A stretch of 39,498 bases of DNA from positions 1 through 39,498 of the forward strand of contig CANFOQ010000026.1 of NCBI GenBank assembly GCA_947448745.1. Reading direction: 5' to 3'. Made by a program: the position numbers and the translations under genes. Each line of letters begins with the position of its first letter. The stretch's first letter is position 1. This DNA is from Comamonadaceae bacterium. Lineage in GTDB: Bacteria > Pseudomonadota > Gammaproteobacteria > Burkholderiales > Burkholderiaceae_C. This document shows, piece by piece, positions 24,287 through 32,891 of the stretch. Under the pieces are notes generated by a model. That model saw only the letters and a list, made by a program, of their open reading frames with translations. It did not search any database and had not been told where the DNA came from.

Positions 24287-26437
24287 TCAAGCTTTGAAGC
24301 TGTAGCCGTGGTGCCGCAGTGGCAATGAACGGATGCGCTCGCCCGTTGCTTTGAACAAAGCGTTCATGGCCGCAGGAATCACGCCGCCAATCGGGGGCTC
24401 ACCCACACCGCCCCAGAAGTCGCCACTGGGCACCAGCACCGGAATGATTTCCGGGGCATGGTTGAAGCGGGCCAAGGGATAGTCAGCAAAATTACTTTGC
24501 ACCACAGCGCCTTTGTCGATGGTGATGTCCTCGAACATCAGGGCTGACAAGCCCCAAATGACGCCGCCTTCAATTTGCGCCTTCACAGCATCCGGGTGCA
24601 CCACGTACCCAGAGTCGATGGCCACGGCCACGCGGTGCACTTTGATTTGCTTGCCTTCCACCGACAACTCGACAGCCGCTGCGGTGTAGCTGCCGTAGGA
24701 ATCGACAACCGCGATGCCACGGTGCACACCTTTGGCCGTCGGCTTGTCCCAGCCAATCGCTTTGGCGGCTGCGTCCAACACCGCCAAGTCTTTTTTGCCT
24801 TGCAGCAAGGGACGGCGAAACGCATAGGTGTCTTTGCCAGCAGCATGCGCCAATTCATCAATGAAACATTCCCGGTAAAACGGGTTGTTGGTGTGCGCCA
24901 CGGCCCGCCAAAAACCGGGCGGCACATGGAATTGGTTCAGCATGTACTCGTTGGTGAAGTTGGGCACGGCATACGGGTTGTCGCGAAACACCCGGGTGTT
25001 GATCGGGTCGATCCCTTCTTTGATCATGCCGGGCAGCACCGTGATGGCGATCGATTGGTCGGCCTGACGCGCTTCCCAAGCAGTCCATTCGCCGTCTTTG
25101 CTCAAGGCACCACGCAGCTTGACCAGAGAAACAGGGCGGTAGCGGCCTTGGCGCATGTCTTCTTCGCGTGACCACATGAGTTTGATGGGCGTGCCGGGCA
25201 TGGCCATGGCAATTTTCACGGCTTGCTCTGTGTAGTCTTGGTGCATGACGCGACGCCCAAAAGCGCCGCCTGCATGCATCTTGTGAACTTGGACTTTGCT
25301 CACTGGCAGCCCCGAGGCCTTGGCCGCAGCGTTGATCGAGGCTTCGCCGTTTTGAGTGCCCACCCACACTTGGAGTTCATCGGGTTTGTAAAGCGCCGTG
25401 GCGTTTTGCGGCTCCATGGTGGCGTGGTTGACAAAGCCAGTGAAGTACTCGGCTTCCAGCACTTTGTGCGCGTTGGCGAAAGCTTGGGTGGTGTCGCCAT
25501 CTTTGCGGGCAATGGGCGCTTTGTCTGCGGCCAAGTCTTGCTTTAACTTGCGCAGGATGCTGTCACTGTTGACAGCTGCGTTGGCGCCACCGTCCCAATC
25601 GATTTTCAAAGCTTGCACCGCTTTGTGCGCTTGCCACCAGCTGCCTGCAACCACCGCCACCCAATCCTCGCTGGTGACGATTTTGCGCACGCCCGGCATG
25701 TTGCGGGCCTTGCTGTCGTCCACGCTTTTGACCTTGCCACCAAACACGGGGCATTGGTGAATGGCCGCATGCAACAAGCCTGGCAGTTGAATGTCCACCG
25801 CATAGAGTTGCGAGCCATCGACTTTGGCGGGCAGGTCCACGCGGGGTGGCGAGGTGCCAATCAAGGTCCAGTCTTTCGGGTCTTTGAGCTTGACATTGGT
25901 GGGCACCGGCAAGCTGCTGGCCAAGCCAGCCAATTCACCGTAGGTGGCACGTTTGCCAGAAGGATGCGAGACCACGCTGTTGAGGGCTTGGCATTCCGCC
26001 GCAGGCACCTTCCATTGTTGTGCGGCTGCAGCAATGAGCATGCTGCGGGCAGCGGCACCCGCTTGGCGCAGGTACTCTTGGGATTCACGAATGCCTCGGC
26101 TGCCGCCCGTGGTCATGTCTTTCCAAATCTTGTCTCGCTGCATGTGCTCGTTGACGTTGGCGTATTCGGCCCGCACTTTGGACCAATCGCATTGCAGTTC
26201 CTCGGCCACCAACATGGCCAAACCGGTCATCGAACCTTGCCCCAGTTCAGTTCGGGCGATGCGGATGATGACGCTGTCGTCGGCTTGAATCACCACCCAA
26301 TGGGTGACCTCGGCCGCAGCCTGCCCACCTGCTGCCTGCGCAGAGGGCGCTTGGAAGCCCAAGACCAAGGCACCAGAGAGCGCCGTGGCTTGTTGCAGAA
26401 ATTGGCGTCGGTCTGGTCGTTGCACTGCGTTGGTCAT
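24287..26437 (-). CDS. Molybdenum hydroxylase large subunit (IorB/NicB-like aldehyde/xanthine dehydrogenase family), Tat-exported
   Basis: The 716-residue protein has a twin-arginine signal (RPDRRQFLQQATALSGALVLGF), so it is folded with its molybdopterin cofactor before export. Family features are VIIRIARTELGQGSMTGLAMLVAEELQCDW, the split Ald_Xan_dh_C domain (GSQLYAVDIQLPGLLHAAIHQCPVFGGKV), GGAFGRRVMHQDY and, near the end, IDSGYVVHPDAVKAQIEGGVIWGL and GVGEPPIGGVIPAAMNALF with the likely catalytic glutamate. These enzymes hydroxylate aldehydes or N-heteroaromatics. The ATG at 26437 follows GGAG. No 2Fe-2S small subunit or cytochrome gene is adjacent. It ends a six-gene minus-strand cluster. 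Confidence 0.9.
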   Translation of the reverse strand: MTNAVQRPDRRQFLQQATALSGALVLGFQAPSAQAAGGQAAAEVTHWVVIQADDSVIIRIARTELGQGSMTGLAMLVAEELQCDWSKVRAEYANVNEHMQRDKIWKDMTTGGSRGIRESQEYLRQAGAAARSMLIAAAAQQWKVPAAECQALNSVVSHPSGKRATYGELAGLASSLPVPTNVKLKDPKDWTLIGTSPPRVDLPAKVDGSQLYAVDIQLPGLLHAAIHQCPVFGGKVKSVDDSKARNMPGVRKIVTSEDWVAVVAGSWWQAHKAVQALKIDWDGGANAAVNSDSILRKLKQDLAADKAPIARKDGDTTQAFANAHKVLEAEYFTGFVNHATMEPQNATALYKPDELQVWVGTQNGEASINAAAKASGLPVSKVQVHKMHAGGAFGRRVMHQDYTEQAVKIAMAMPGTPIKLMWSREEDMRQGRYRPVSLVKLRGALSKDGEWTAWEARQADQSIAITVLPGMIKEGIDPINTRVFRDNPYAVPNFTNEYMLNQFHVPPGFWRAVAHTNNPFYRECFIDELAHAAGKDTYAFRRPLLQGKKDLAVLDAAAKAIGWDKPTAKGVHRGIAVVDSYGSYTAAAVELSVEGKQIKVHRVAVAIDSGYVVHPDAVKAQIEGGVIWGLSALMFEDITIDKGAVVQSNFADYPLARFNHAPEIIPVLVPSGDFWGGVGEPPIGGVIPAAMNALFKATGERIRSLPLRHHGYSFKA

Positions 26438-26500
26438 GAATAACTCCAAGAGAGGGGTGGCTGAAGCTTACGGATAAATCAAAAACCTCATGATCTGCAT

Positions 26501-27475
26501 TTATTCAGCCTTGGTGCCCGCTTGGCGAATCACCTCGGTCAAACGAACTGCATCCTTTTTCATACGTGCTTCAAAGGCGGCGCTGCTGCCGCCGATCAAT
26601 TCGGCACCGGCAGCTTGAATCTTTTCAATCATGTCGGGATCTTTGAGAATCTTGTCCACTTCGCGGTTGAGCAGTTGCACCACCGATGCGGGCGTTTTGG
26701 CCGGCGCCAAGATGCCAAACCAAGCGGTGATTTCATAGTCGGGCATCGACAAGGCTTCGGCCACCGTGGGCACGTTGGGCAGCAGTCGCGACCGCTTTTG
26801 ACCCGTGACCGCCAAGGCTTTGAGCTTGTTGGCCTTGACTTGTGGCAAGGCCAGGGGCAGATTCACAAAACCAATTTGCAGTTCGCCGCGCAACAAATCC
26901 ACCATGGCTTGTGAATTGCCTTTGTAGGGGAAGTGCTCCATCTGCGTTCCCGTTTTCAAGCCCAGCAATTCACCTGCCAAATGGCCTGAACTGCCCGCAC
27001 CCGGCGAGCCGTAATTCAACTGACCCGGTTTGCTCTTGGCCAGTTGCACCAACTCTTTGAGGTTTTGCACCGCCAAGTCTGGGTGAACCACCACCACATT
27101 CGTCACCTCGGCCAGTTCGATGACAGGCACCAAATCGGTCATGGGGTTGTAGGGCAATTGGCTGTAGAGGGCCAAGTTGGTGACCAAGGGCAAACCGTTG
27201 ATCAGCAAGGTGTAGCCATCGGGTGCGGCCTTGGCCACATGGTTGTTGCCAATGTTGGTGCCAGCGCCTGGCATTTGCTCCACCACGACGCTTTGCCCCA
27301 AGGCGGCACCCAGTCGAGGTGCCAACGCACGTGCAATCACATCCGAGCTGCCGGTGGTGGCGGGGATGATCAGTCTGATGGTTTTGCGCGGATAGTCTTG
27401 GGCCCAAATGTTTGGATGAATGCTGGAACAAGCGATGGCTGTCAAACCTAAACCGAGTGCACGTCTGTTCAACAT
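26501..27475 (-). CDS. Bug/TctC-family tripartite tricarboxylate transporter substrate-binding protein
   Basis: The 324-residue periplasmic binding protein has a signal peptide (MLNRRALGLGLTAIACSSIHPNIWAQ). The family hallmarks are YPRKTIRLIIPATTGSSDVIARALAPRLGAALGQSVVVEQMPGAGTNIGNNHVAKAAPDGYTLL and INGLPLVTN. Bug proteins bind carboxylates and aromatic acids and are greatly expanded in Burkholderiales, often without TctA/TctB nearby, as here. GAGAGG lies before the ATG. It is 15 bases downstream of the racemase-like gene and probably binds the acid that the catabolic operon consumes. Confidence 0.93.
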   Translation of the reverse strand: MLNRRALGLGLTAIACSSIHPNIWAQDYPRKTIRLIIPATTGSSDVIARALAPRLGAALGQSVVVEQMPGAGTNIGNNHVAKAAPDGYTLLINGLPLVTNLALYSQLPYNPMTDLVPVIELAEVTNVVVVHPDLAVQNLKELVQLAKSKPGQLNYGSPGAGSSGHLAGELLGLKTGTQMEHFPYKGNSQAMVDLLRGELQIGFVNLPLALPQVKANKLKALAVTGQKRSRLLPNVPTVAEALSMPDYEITAWFGILAPAKTPASVVQLLNREVDKILKDPDMIEKIQAAGAELIGGSSAAFEARMKKDAVRLTEVIRQAGTKAE

Positions 27476-27490
27476 ATCAACCTCTCAATT

Positions 27491-28234
27491 TCAATGCTGC
27501 TCTAGCAAGCTGCCAAAGCCGGCGCGGCGATCGGTGATGCCGCAAGTGCGCAAGGCATGCCAATAGGTGGCGGTGTTGATGGCAATCACCGGCTTGCCCA
27601 AAAAAAGCTCAGCGGCGGCGGCCAAACGAATCATGGACAAATTGGTGCCGACTTGCACAATCGCATCCACATCATCACCATCGAGTTGTTTGATGGCCTC
27701 TCGGCACATGGCGTCGGTGCTGTGCGCGATTTGCACCGGGCTGGGCCGCTCAAAACACACATCTCGCACCACGGTGAAACCGCAGTCTTGGTAAAAGCGG
27801 CGCACTTGGTCGTTGGCCACTTTGAAGTAGGGCGACAAAAAAGCGATGCGCTTGACTTTCAGTGTGTTGAGTGCGGCTTCGGTGGCAAACGACCCACACG
27901 ACACACCCACACCAGCTCGCTCGGTCATCATGTCCAAATAGGATTGCGCACCAGCGCGGCCATTCCAAAACGTGGCCGCCGACATGCCCATGACCAGGTA
28001 GTCCATCTCACAGGTTTTCAAAATATCCACCGCATCCAAGGTGGCGCGGTTGATGTTCTCGACCAAGGCTAAAAAACTGGCGTCGTCCGTGACGGGGTTG
28101 TTTGGGATGGCGATGCGGCTGTAATGGTTGGTCACGCCCACGGGGCGCAGGTCGTCGAAGTCGGGTTGCACGATGGTGTTGGTGGAGGGCCCCAGCGTGC
28201 CGAATTTTTTTCGGTATCCCAAGTGATCAGTCAT
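27491..28234 (-). CDS. Asp/Glu racemase / maleate isomerase / arylmalonate decarboxylase superfamily protein
   Basis: The 247-residue protein starts with RKKFGTLGPSTNTIVQPDFDDL, the typical maleate isomerase/EutA-type N terminus. The positions that usually carry the two catalytic cysteines read MGMSAATFW (S85) and QVGTNLSM (T197 region), so both appear to be missing. A cysteine is present in VSCGSFATEAAL. It may therefore be a decarboxylase- or hydrolase-like member rather than a true racemase. The start overlaps the stop of the amidohydrolase gene (ATGA), and a maleamate amidase/maleate isomerase pair (NicF/NicE-like) is the closest known parallel. Confidence 0.8.
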   Translation of the reverse strand: MTDHLGYRKKFGTLGPSTNTIVQPDFDDLRPVGVTNHYSRIAIPNNPVTDDASFLALVENINRATLDAVDILKTCEMDYLVMGMSAATFWNGRAGAQSYLDMMTERAGVGVSCGSFATEAALNTLKVKRIAFLSPYFKVANDQVRRFYQDCGFTVVRDVCFERPSPVQIAHSTDAMCREAIKQLDGDDVDAIVQVGTNLSMIRLAAAAELFLGKPVIAINTATYWHALRTCGITDRRAGFGSLLEQH

Positions 28235-28866
28235 GTTGAAGCTCCTGGCCGAGATTGCAGGTGGGACAGCAGTTCGTCCCGCGTCATGGTGTCGGCGTAT
28301 TTTTGGCGCATGTCAAACAAGTTGGCCTCATGTGGACCCAAGGCGCGGTCGCCCACGCAGTCTGACACCACCACGGTGCGGAAATTGTGCTGAACCGCAT
28401 CCACCACCGAGGCACGCACACAGCCACTGGTGGTGCAACCGGTCACCACCACGGTGTCCACCGATTGAAAGCGCAACCAGTCGGCCAACCCTGTGTTGAA
28501 AAACGCCGAAGCCCCTTGCTTGCGAACCACCCATTCGCTGTGTAGCGGTGCCAGCTCGGTCACGATTTGACTGCCCACAGCCTCTTCGGTCAGGGCCTGC
28601 AAGGCTTTCACGCGTGTGGCAAACAGATTGCGGTCTGAGCCATTCGCGTCAAACACCACGCGGGTGTGGGCAACCGGCCAGCCCCAGCGTCTGAATGCCG
28701 CCAGCAAGGGCACGGTGGCCTTCACGGCGTCTTGAATGTGGGGGCCGCCGAGCTGCTGCGGGTCGACAAAGCTGTTGACGAAATCCACAATCAACAAGCA
28801 GCTACGCTGACCAATGCCGGTGGTGTGGCCAAAGCCTTGGCGTTGGTAAATCTCTTCGGTGTTCAT
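28231..28866 (-). CDS. Isochorismatase-family amidohydrolase (N-carbamoylsarcosine amidase/maleamate amidase-like)
   Basis: The 211-residue cysteine hydrolase has the catalytic triad of the family: D28 (LLIVDFVNSF), K116 (VRKQGASAFFNT) and C149 (TTSGCVRAS). The nearest named groups are N-carbamoylsarcosine amidase and NicF maleamate amidohydrolase, which release ammonia from an amide. The start at MNTEEIYQ (28866) does not overlap the lyase gene; an alternative ATG at 28896 would overlap its end by 26 bases. Its stop overlaps the next start. Its position between a lyase and a maleate-isomerase-like gene supports a role in breaking down an amide produced from a ring compound. Confidence 0.85.
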   Translation of the reverse strand: MNTEEIYQRQGFGHTTGIGQRSCLLIVDFVNSFVDPQQLGGPHIQDAVKATVPLLAAFRRWGWPVAHTRVVFDANGSDRNLFATRVKALQALTEEAVGSQIVTELAPLHSEWVVRKQGASAFFNTGLADWLRFQSVDTVVVTGCTTSGCVRASVVDAVQHNFRTVVVSDCVGDRALGPHEANLFDMRQKYADTMTRDELLSHLQSRPGAST

Positions 28867-28870
28867 GCCG

Positions 28871-29782
28871 TCAGACTTTTGAATCAGGCTTGGCATGGGC
28901 TTGGTCGAAAGCGGTCACCCAGTCAAAGCCCATGAGTTTGGAGAAGGCAGGAAAGTCGTACAGCGCATCGTTCACGCTGGTGCTTGAGCGGGTTTGTTTC
29001 AGTGCGGTGTAGACATGTTCATACGCTTTGGCTGCCGCCAAAAAAGCGGTGGCCGGAAAGATGGCCAACCCATAACCAATGGCTTGCAGTTCTTCAAAAC
29101 TCAGCACCGGTGTGCGCCCACCTTCCACCATGTTCGCCACCAAGGGCAAGTCAAAGCTGCGGCCAATCTGCTGCATTTCTGCCACCGACTCGGGGCTCTC
29201 CACAAACAGAATGTCGGCACCGGCTTTGGCGTAGAGCTCGGCACGGCGCAGCGCTTCGTCCAAACCCAAGGTGGTGCGGGCATCGGTGCGGGCAATGATA
29301 AGGAAGTTGGGGTCGGAGCGGGTTTCCACCGCCACGCGGATTTTATCGACCATGTCTTGCGCGGGCACAACACGGCGGCCCAGCACATGGCCACATTTCT
29401 TGGGAAATTCTTGGTCTTCCAGCTGAATCGCACAAGCGCCTGCGGCTTCGTAGCCACGCACCGTGTGCATCACATTCAACAGACCGCCATAGCCGGTGTC
29501 GCCATCACAAATCATCGGTGTTTGGGTGATGCTGGTGAATTGCGTGACCCGGTTCACCATGTCGCTGTAAGTGGCCAGGCCCGCATCGGGCATACCCAAA
29601 TAAGACGCCACCGTGCCGTAGCCGGTCATGTAGAGGGCCTCAAAGCCCATTTGATCGGCCATCTTGGCAGACACCATTTCAAACACACCAGGGGCGACGA
29701 CCAACTGTCCCAGGCTCAGTCTTTGTTTCAGCAAGGCACGGCGTTGCGTGTGTGAAAGCGTGGAGATACCTTGTTTGATCAT
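28871..29782 (-). CDS. Isocitrate lyase/PEP mutase family lyase (dimethylmalate lyase/oxaloacetate decarboxylase-like)
   Basis: The 303-residue TIM-barrel enzyme has the metal site CDGDTGYGG (D93, D95), the flexible catalytic loop KKCGH (129-132) and ARTDAR. VAPGVFEMVSAKMADQMGFEALYMTGYG and NMVEGGRTPVLSFEELQAIGYGLAIFP are typical of the 2-methylisocitrate/2,3-dimethylmalate lyase and oxaloacetate decarboxylase groups. It cleaves or decarboxylates alpha-hydroxy/keto acids; the exact substrate is open. The start overlaps the monooxygenase stop (ATGA). It could perform the final C-C cleavage of the pathway. Confidence 0.88.
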   Translation of the reverse strand: MIKQGISTLSHTQRRALLKQRLSLGQLVVAPGVFEMVSAKMADQMGFEALYMTGYGTVASYLGMPDAGLATYSDMVNRVTQFTSITQTPMICDGDTGYGGLLNVMHTVRGYEAAGACAIQLEDQEFPKKCGHVLGRRVVPAQDMVDKIRVAVETRSDPNFLIIARTDARTTLGLDEALRRAELYAKAGADILFVESPESVAEMQQIGRSFDLPLVANMVEGGRTPVLSFEELQAIGYGLAIFPATAFLAAAKAYEHVYTALKQTRSSTSVNDALYDFPAFSKLMGFDWVTAFDQAHAKPDSKV

Positions 29783-30981
29783 GCGATGGCCTTGGCGCGT
29801 TCGAGGGCGTCGATCATGGACGATTGACGAATGTAAGCACGTGCGCGAGCGGGGTCCAAACTGAGTTCGCGCAGGGCTTGTTGGTTTTCTTTTCGTTTGA
29901 CAGGATCGCGCTCTTCAATGTCGCGCTTGTTGCGTGCCGTGCTGGCATTGATGTAGTCGATGGCGATGGTGCGACGCTGCCGCTCGTATTGGTCTAGCAG
30001 TGCATCCGATTCACCGTGTTGCAAGATCGACAGCAACTTTTCCGTCAGATTCATGGCGTCGTGGATGCCACCATTCATGCCCATGCCGCCCAGCGGGTTG
30101 TTGATGTGCGCTGCGTCTCCGGCCAACACCACCCGACCATGGCGAAAGCGCTGCGCCACGCGTTGGTGCACTTTGTACAAGGTTCGGTGTTGGGTGACGT
30201 AGGCCTGCGCTTGCGGCAGCAGATTTTGCAATCGGGCTTGAACAGACGCATCGGTCAGCACAGCCTCATCTGTTTCTTCGGCTTTGGTGGGAAACAGCAC
30301 CCGCCACAGGGTGGGCACGCGCAGCAAGACGCACCACTCATGGGGGTCCGAGCAGTAATTCACATAGGACAGATGCGGCAAATGATCCGCATACTCAAAT
30401 GCGGTGGACACCACCAAAAACCGTTCGGGGTAGGTGAAGCCTTCAAACTCGATGTTCAAACTCCGCCGCACTGCGCTCCATGCGCCGTCTGCACCAATCA
30501 GGTAGAGCGCCTGCAGGGTGCGGGCTTCATCCCCTTGCGTGAAGGCCACCTGCACTTGATCAGCAGTTTGGGTGACCTGGGTGACTTTGGCATCAAACAG
30601 CATCTGCACATGCGGCATGGCATTCAATTGGGCATGAATCATCTGCGTCAATTTCCATTGCTCGCATTGCAGCCTGAAAGGATGATCGGTGTCGGGCGCG
30701 ATCAACTGCATATCGAACTCTGCAATCACGCCTTCTTGTCGATCGCGTTGCTGGGTGTAGCGGGCCACCAATCCTTGTGCCACCAAGTCGTCGGTTAAAC
30801 CCAGCGGGGCCAACATGTCCAATGTGGGTGGGTGGAAGGTGGAAGCACGCAAGTCCCGGTTCAGGGCTGGAGCAGATTCAAGCACGGTGACTTTCACGCC
30901 TTGCTTGGCCAACAACAAAGCACTGACCAGGCCGACGGGTCCGGCACCGGCCACCAGGACATGGGCTTGTTGTGTATGCAT
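29779..30981 (-). CDS. FAD-dependent aromatic monooxygenase (PHBH/UbiH family)
   Basis: The 400-residue flavoprotein hydroxylase has the ADP-binding motif VAGAGPVGLVSALLLAKQG near the N terminus, the DG motif LIGADGAWSAVRRSL and the second FAD motif VVLAGDAAHINNPLGGMGMNGGIHDAMNL. These enzymes hydroxylate aromatic or N-heteroaromatic rings with NAD(P)H and oxygen (for example NicC, PheA, MhpA). The ATG at 30981 is chosen; a GTG 24 bases upstream is possible. It is the first gene of the six-gene minus-strand operon, and the next gene overlaps its stop. The C-terminal region (RNKRDIEERDPVKRKENQQALRE) is helical and lacks the thioredoxin-like extension of PheA. Confidence 0.9.
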   Translation of the reverse strand: MHTQQAHVLVAGAGPVGLVSALLLAKQGVKVTVLESAPALNRDLRASTFHPPTLDMLAPLGLTDDLVAQGLVARYTQQRDRQEGVIAEFDMQLIAPDTDHPFRLQCEQWKLTQMIHAQLNAMPHVQMLFDAKVTQVTQTADQVQVAFTQGDEARTLQALYLIGADGAWSAVRRSLNIEFEGFTYPERFLVVSTAFEYADHLPHLSYVNYCSDPHEWCVLLRVPTLWRVLFPTKAEETDEAVLTDASVQARLQNLLPQAQAYVTQHRTLYKVHQRVAQRFRHGRVVLAGDAAHINNPLGGMGMNGGIHDAMNLTEKLLSILQHGESDALLDQYERQRRTIAIDYINASTARNKRDIEERDPVKRKENQQALRELSLDPARARAYIRQSSMIDALERAKAIA

Positions 30982-31140
30982 GTGATGTGCTTGGTAAAAA
31001 TTCACTCAGAGCATGTTACTCAAGTTCATGCCAAGCACTATGCGGGTTTACAGAGGGAAGAAGGCCGTATCTGACCCTTAAAAACCCCTTTCAAGCAGGG
31101 GATTAATCGCGCCTTATTTCGAATTGAGAAGCTTATGTTG

Positions 31141-31157
31141 GAATACTTTTCGTATTC
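31141..31157. repeat. Perfect 6-bp inverted repeat
   Basis: GAATAC (31141-31146) and GTATTC (31152-31157) with a 5-base loop lie in the 211-base gap between the divergent monooxygenase and zincin genes. It could be an operator for either; no regulator gene is adjacent. Confidence 0.3.
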
Positions 31158-31216
31158 TCTTAAGAGGATGCTCAATGAACAAACTCTCCACCGCTTAGTA
31201 CCAACTTCATTGCCAC

Positions 31217-31750
31217 ATGCCTATTCGTTCAATGGTTTCATTTTTGACAATGCTTGTGTGCTGGCAGGCTCAAGCATTTGAAATCTCCACCGGAGACAAC
31301 GTTCAATGCGAGGTCACGGTCAATGGCAAAACGGGTGTGGCCAGAGAAATTTGGAACCGATATACCGATGTCAAGGACCGAAGCCCGGAACTTGGCAGAG
31401 CCGTGGCCGTGATGCGTTTGGATGAACACGGTTGGCCAACCATCATCATTGACCAGCCTGCACATGAAAGATCCATTCGAGGTTCGCAAACCATCTGGGA
31501 CTTTGTCTATTTCCACGAATGTGCCCATGCCCAAGATCCTGTTGTGTCAGAAATTGGGGCGAATTGCGTTGCCTATCTAGAAATGGCTCGTCGGGGCTTG
31601 ATGAATTACAACCGATCCAAACAATTGGAAACGATGCACTTCAACATGATGAGCATCTTGCCCGTTGAATACGCTGGCTCGGGTGCGCAGTTCTGGCATC
31701 AAACACTGCAATGCGTGAAGAAGACGCAGCAAGAAATGCTGCAACCATGA
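31217..31750 (+). CDS. Secreted putative zinc metallopeptidase (HExxH)
   Basis: The 177-residue protein has a signal peptide (SMVSFLTMLVCWQAQA) and a zincin-like site: YFHECAHAQDPVVSEIGANCVAYLEM. H100-E-x-x-H104 is followed by E112, a spacing that could supply the third zinc ligand. The remainder, including RAVAVMRLDEHGWPTIIIDQ, is beta-rich. Four cysteines outside the signal could form disulfides in the periplasm. Small HExxH proteins of this type are usually annotated hypothetical. It converges with the DUF2306 gene. Confidence 0.65.
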   Translation: MPIRSMVSFLTMLVCWQAQAFEISTGDNVQCEVTVNGKTGVAREIWNRYTDVKDRSPELGRAVAVMRLDEHGWPTIIIDQPAHERSIRGSQTIWDFVYFHECAHAQDPVVSEIGANCVAYLEMARRGLMNYNRSKQLETMHFNMMSILPVEYAGSGAQFWHQTLQCVKKTQQEMLQP

Positions 31751-31845
31751 AACCCGCGTTACCAACTTACCCGCAATCTTGATTGTCCCCGGACATCGGC
31801 GCCAGGAGCAGATGTTTTGGAAGACCTGAATGGGGACCATTGGGT

Positions 31846-32718
31846 TTAGATGGGCGTCAAAGAAGCTTGAAGGGTTGACGGACGATTCTGAAATTTCCTT
31901 CTGGCTACTTCCGCAATCAAAATGCCCAAGGGCGCTGACAACCAAATGCACAACAAAATATTGGCAGAAGGGTAGTCGCGAAGGATGGGCCCCATCACAA
32001 ACAAGATGACTCGGAACAGCCAAAAGGCACCCCACATGGAGCCCGCAAATCGGATCATCCAAATTCTGTGTGCCGCGGTATCACCTCTTCTTATGGCCCA
32101 CACACCCATGACAGCACAGCCATAAACAAAGAATGACATAGACCAGAAACCATACATGGACAGGTTGCCACCGTATTCAGAGACTGCGCCGTGCGAAGCA
32201 GCCAGCCAAATGGCGCAAACAGTTCCAATGGTCAGACAAACAAACGAAACCCTTCCGAGGTAGGCATGTTGGGCTGGGTTGACGCCAGTGCCTGGGCGCC
32301 AAAGTTGAATGTGCATGAGCACGAAGACGATGGAATTGAAAGTCAGGTGCGCGTAGAGCAGGTTGGTTCTGAACTCACTGCCATTGAGAAACCGATCAAA
32401 AAAGGCGGTGCCCCATGAAGGATGCAATGCATACGTGTTGCCCCAAACAGAGCATGCGTTGTCTGGGCAAGATGACAGCGCTGCGGCCGTTTGACCGGGC
32501 TGCAAGCCCAGGTTGTCGAGGACGTCATAAATACCAATAAAGAAGGCAATGGCTGATGGTGCGCCTTCAATCAAATAGCGCACATTCATGAACAACAAAA
32601 AAGCAACCCCGAAAACAATAAAGGGAGCAAACTTCTTGCGAATCAGTCCTAGAACCAGCAAAGCCACCCAAACCACGAGTGCACCAAAAAACATGGCGAG
32701 TCCAACTGGCATTTGCAT
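31846..32718 (-). CDS. DUF2306-like integral membrane protein
   Basis: The 290-residue protein has about seven or eight hydrophobic helices. The segment LLYAHLTFNSIVFVLMHIQLWRPGTGVNPAQHAYLGRVSFVCLTIGTVCAIWLA and the later AIRRGDTAAHRIWMIRFAGSMWGAFWLFRVI match the DUF2306 pattern of paired histidines and RRGD..HR.WM. The family has no firmly known function. Two cysteines in SSCPDNACSVWG lie in an external loop. It diverges from the SDR gene. Confidence 0.75.
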   Translation of the reverse strand: MQMPVGLAMFFGALVVWVALLVLGLIRKKFAPFIVFGVAFLLFMNVRYLIEGAPSAIAFFIGIYDVLDNLGLQPGQTAAALSSCPDNACSVWGNTYALHPSWGTAFFDRFLNGSEFRTNLLYAHLTFNSIVFVLMHIQLWRPGTGVNPAQHAYLGRVSFVCLTIGTVCAIWLAASHGAVSEYGGNLSMYGFWSMSFFVYGCAVMGVWAIRRGDTAAHRIWMIRFAGSMWGAFWLFRVILFVMGPILRDYPSANILLCIWLSAPLGILIAEVARRKFQNRPSTLQASLTPI

Positions 32719-32891
32719 ACGATGGCCTTATAAAAAAAGTTACTTCACATCCGTGATGATCTATTCTTTTCTATATTCAATAGATGTCAATAGGGTAAAA
32801 ACCAGCTGTGGTAATGGTTTCAGTGAGAATTTGGCGACTCAATTCAGGCTCTAATCCACGGAGCTTTCATTTGAAAAAAGGGGCTCACTAC

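Noticed and set aside
31174-31197. Start of a transposase (MNKLSTA then stop)
   Set aside because: The seven residues recall the N terminus of some DDE transposases, but seven codons are too few to support a remnant, and nothing similar follows.
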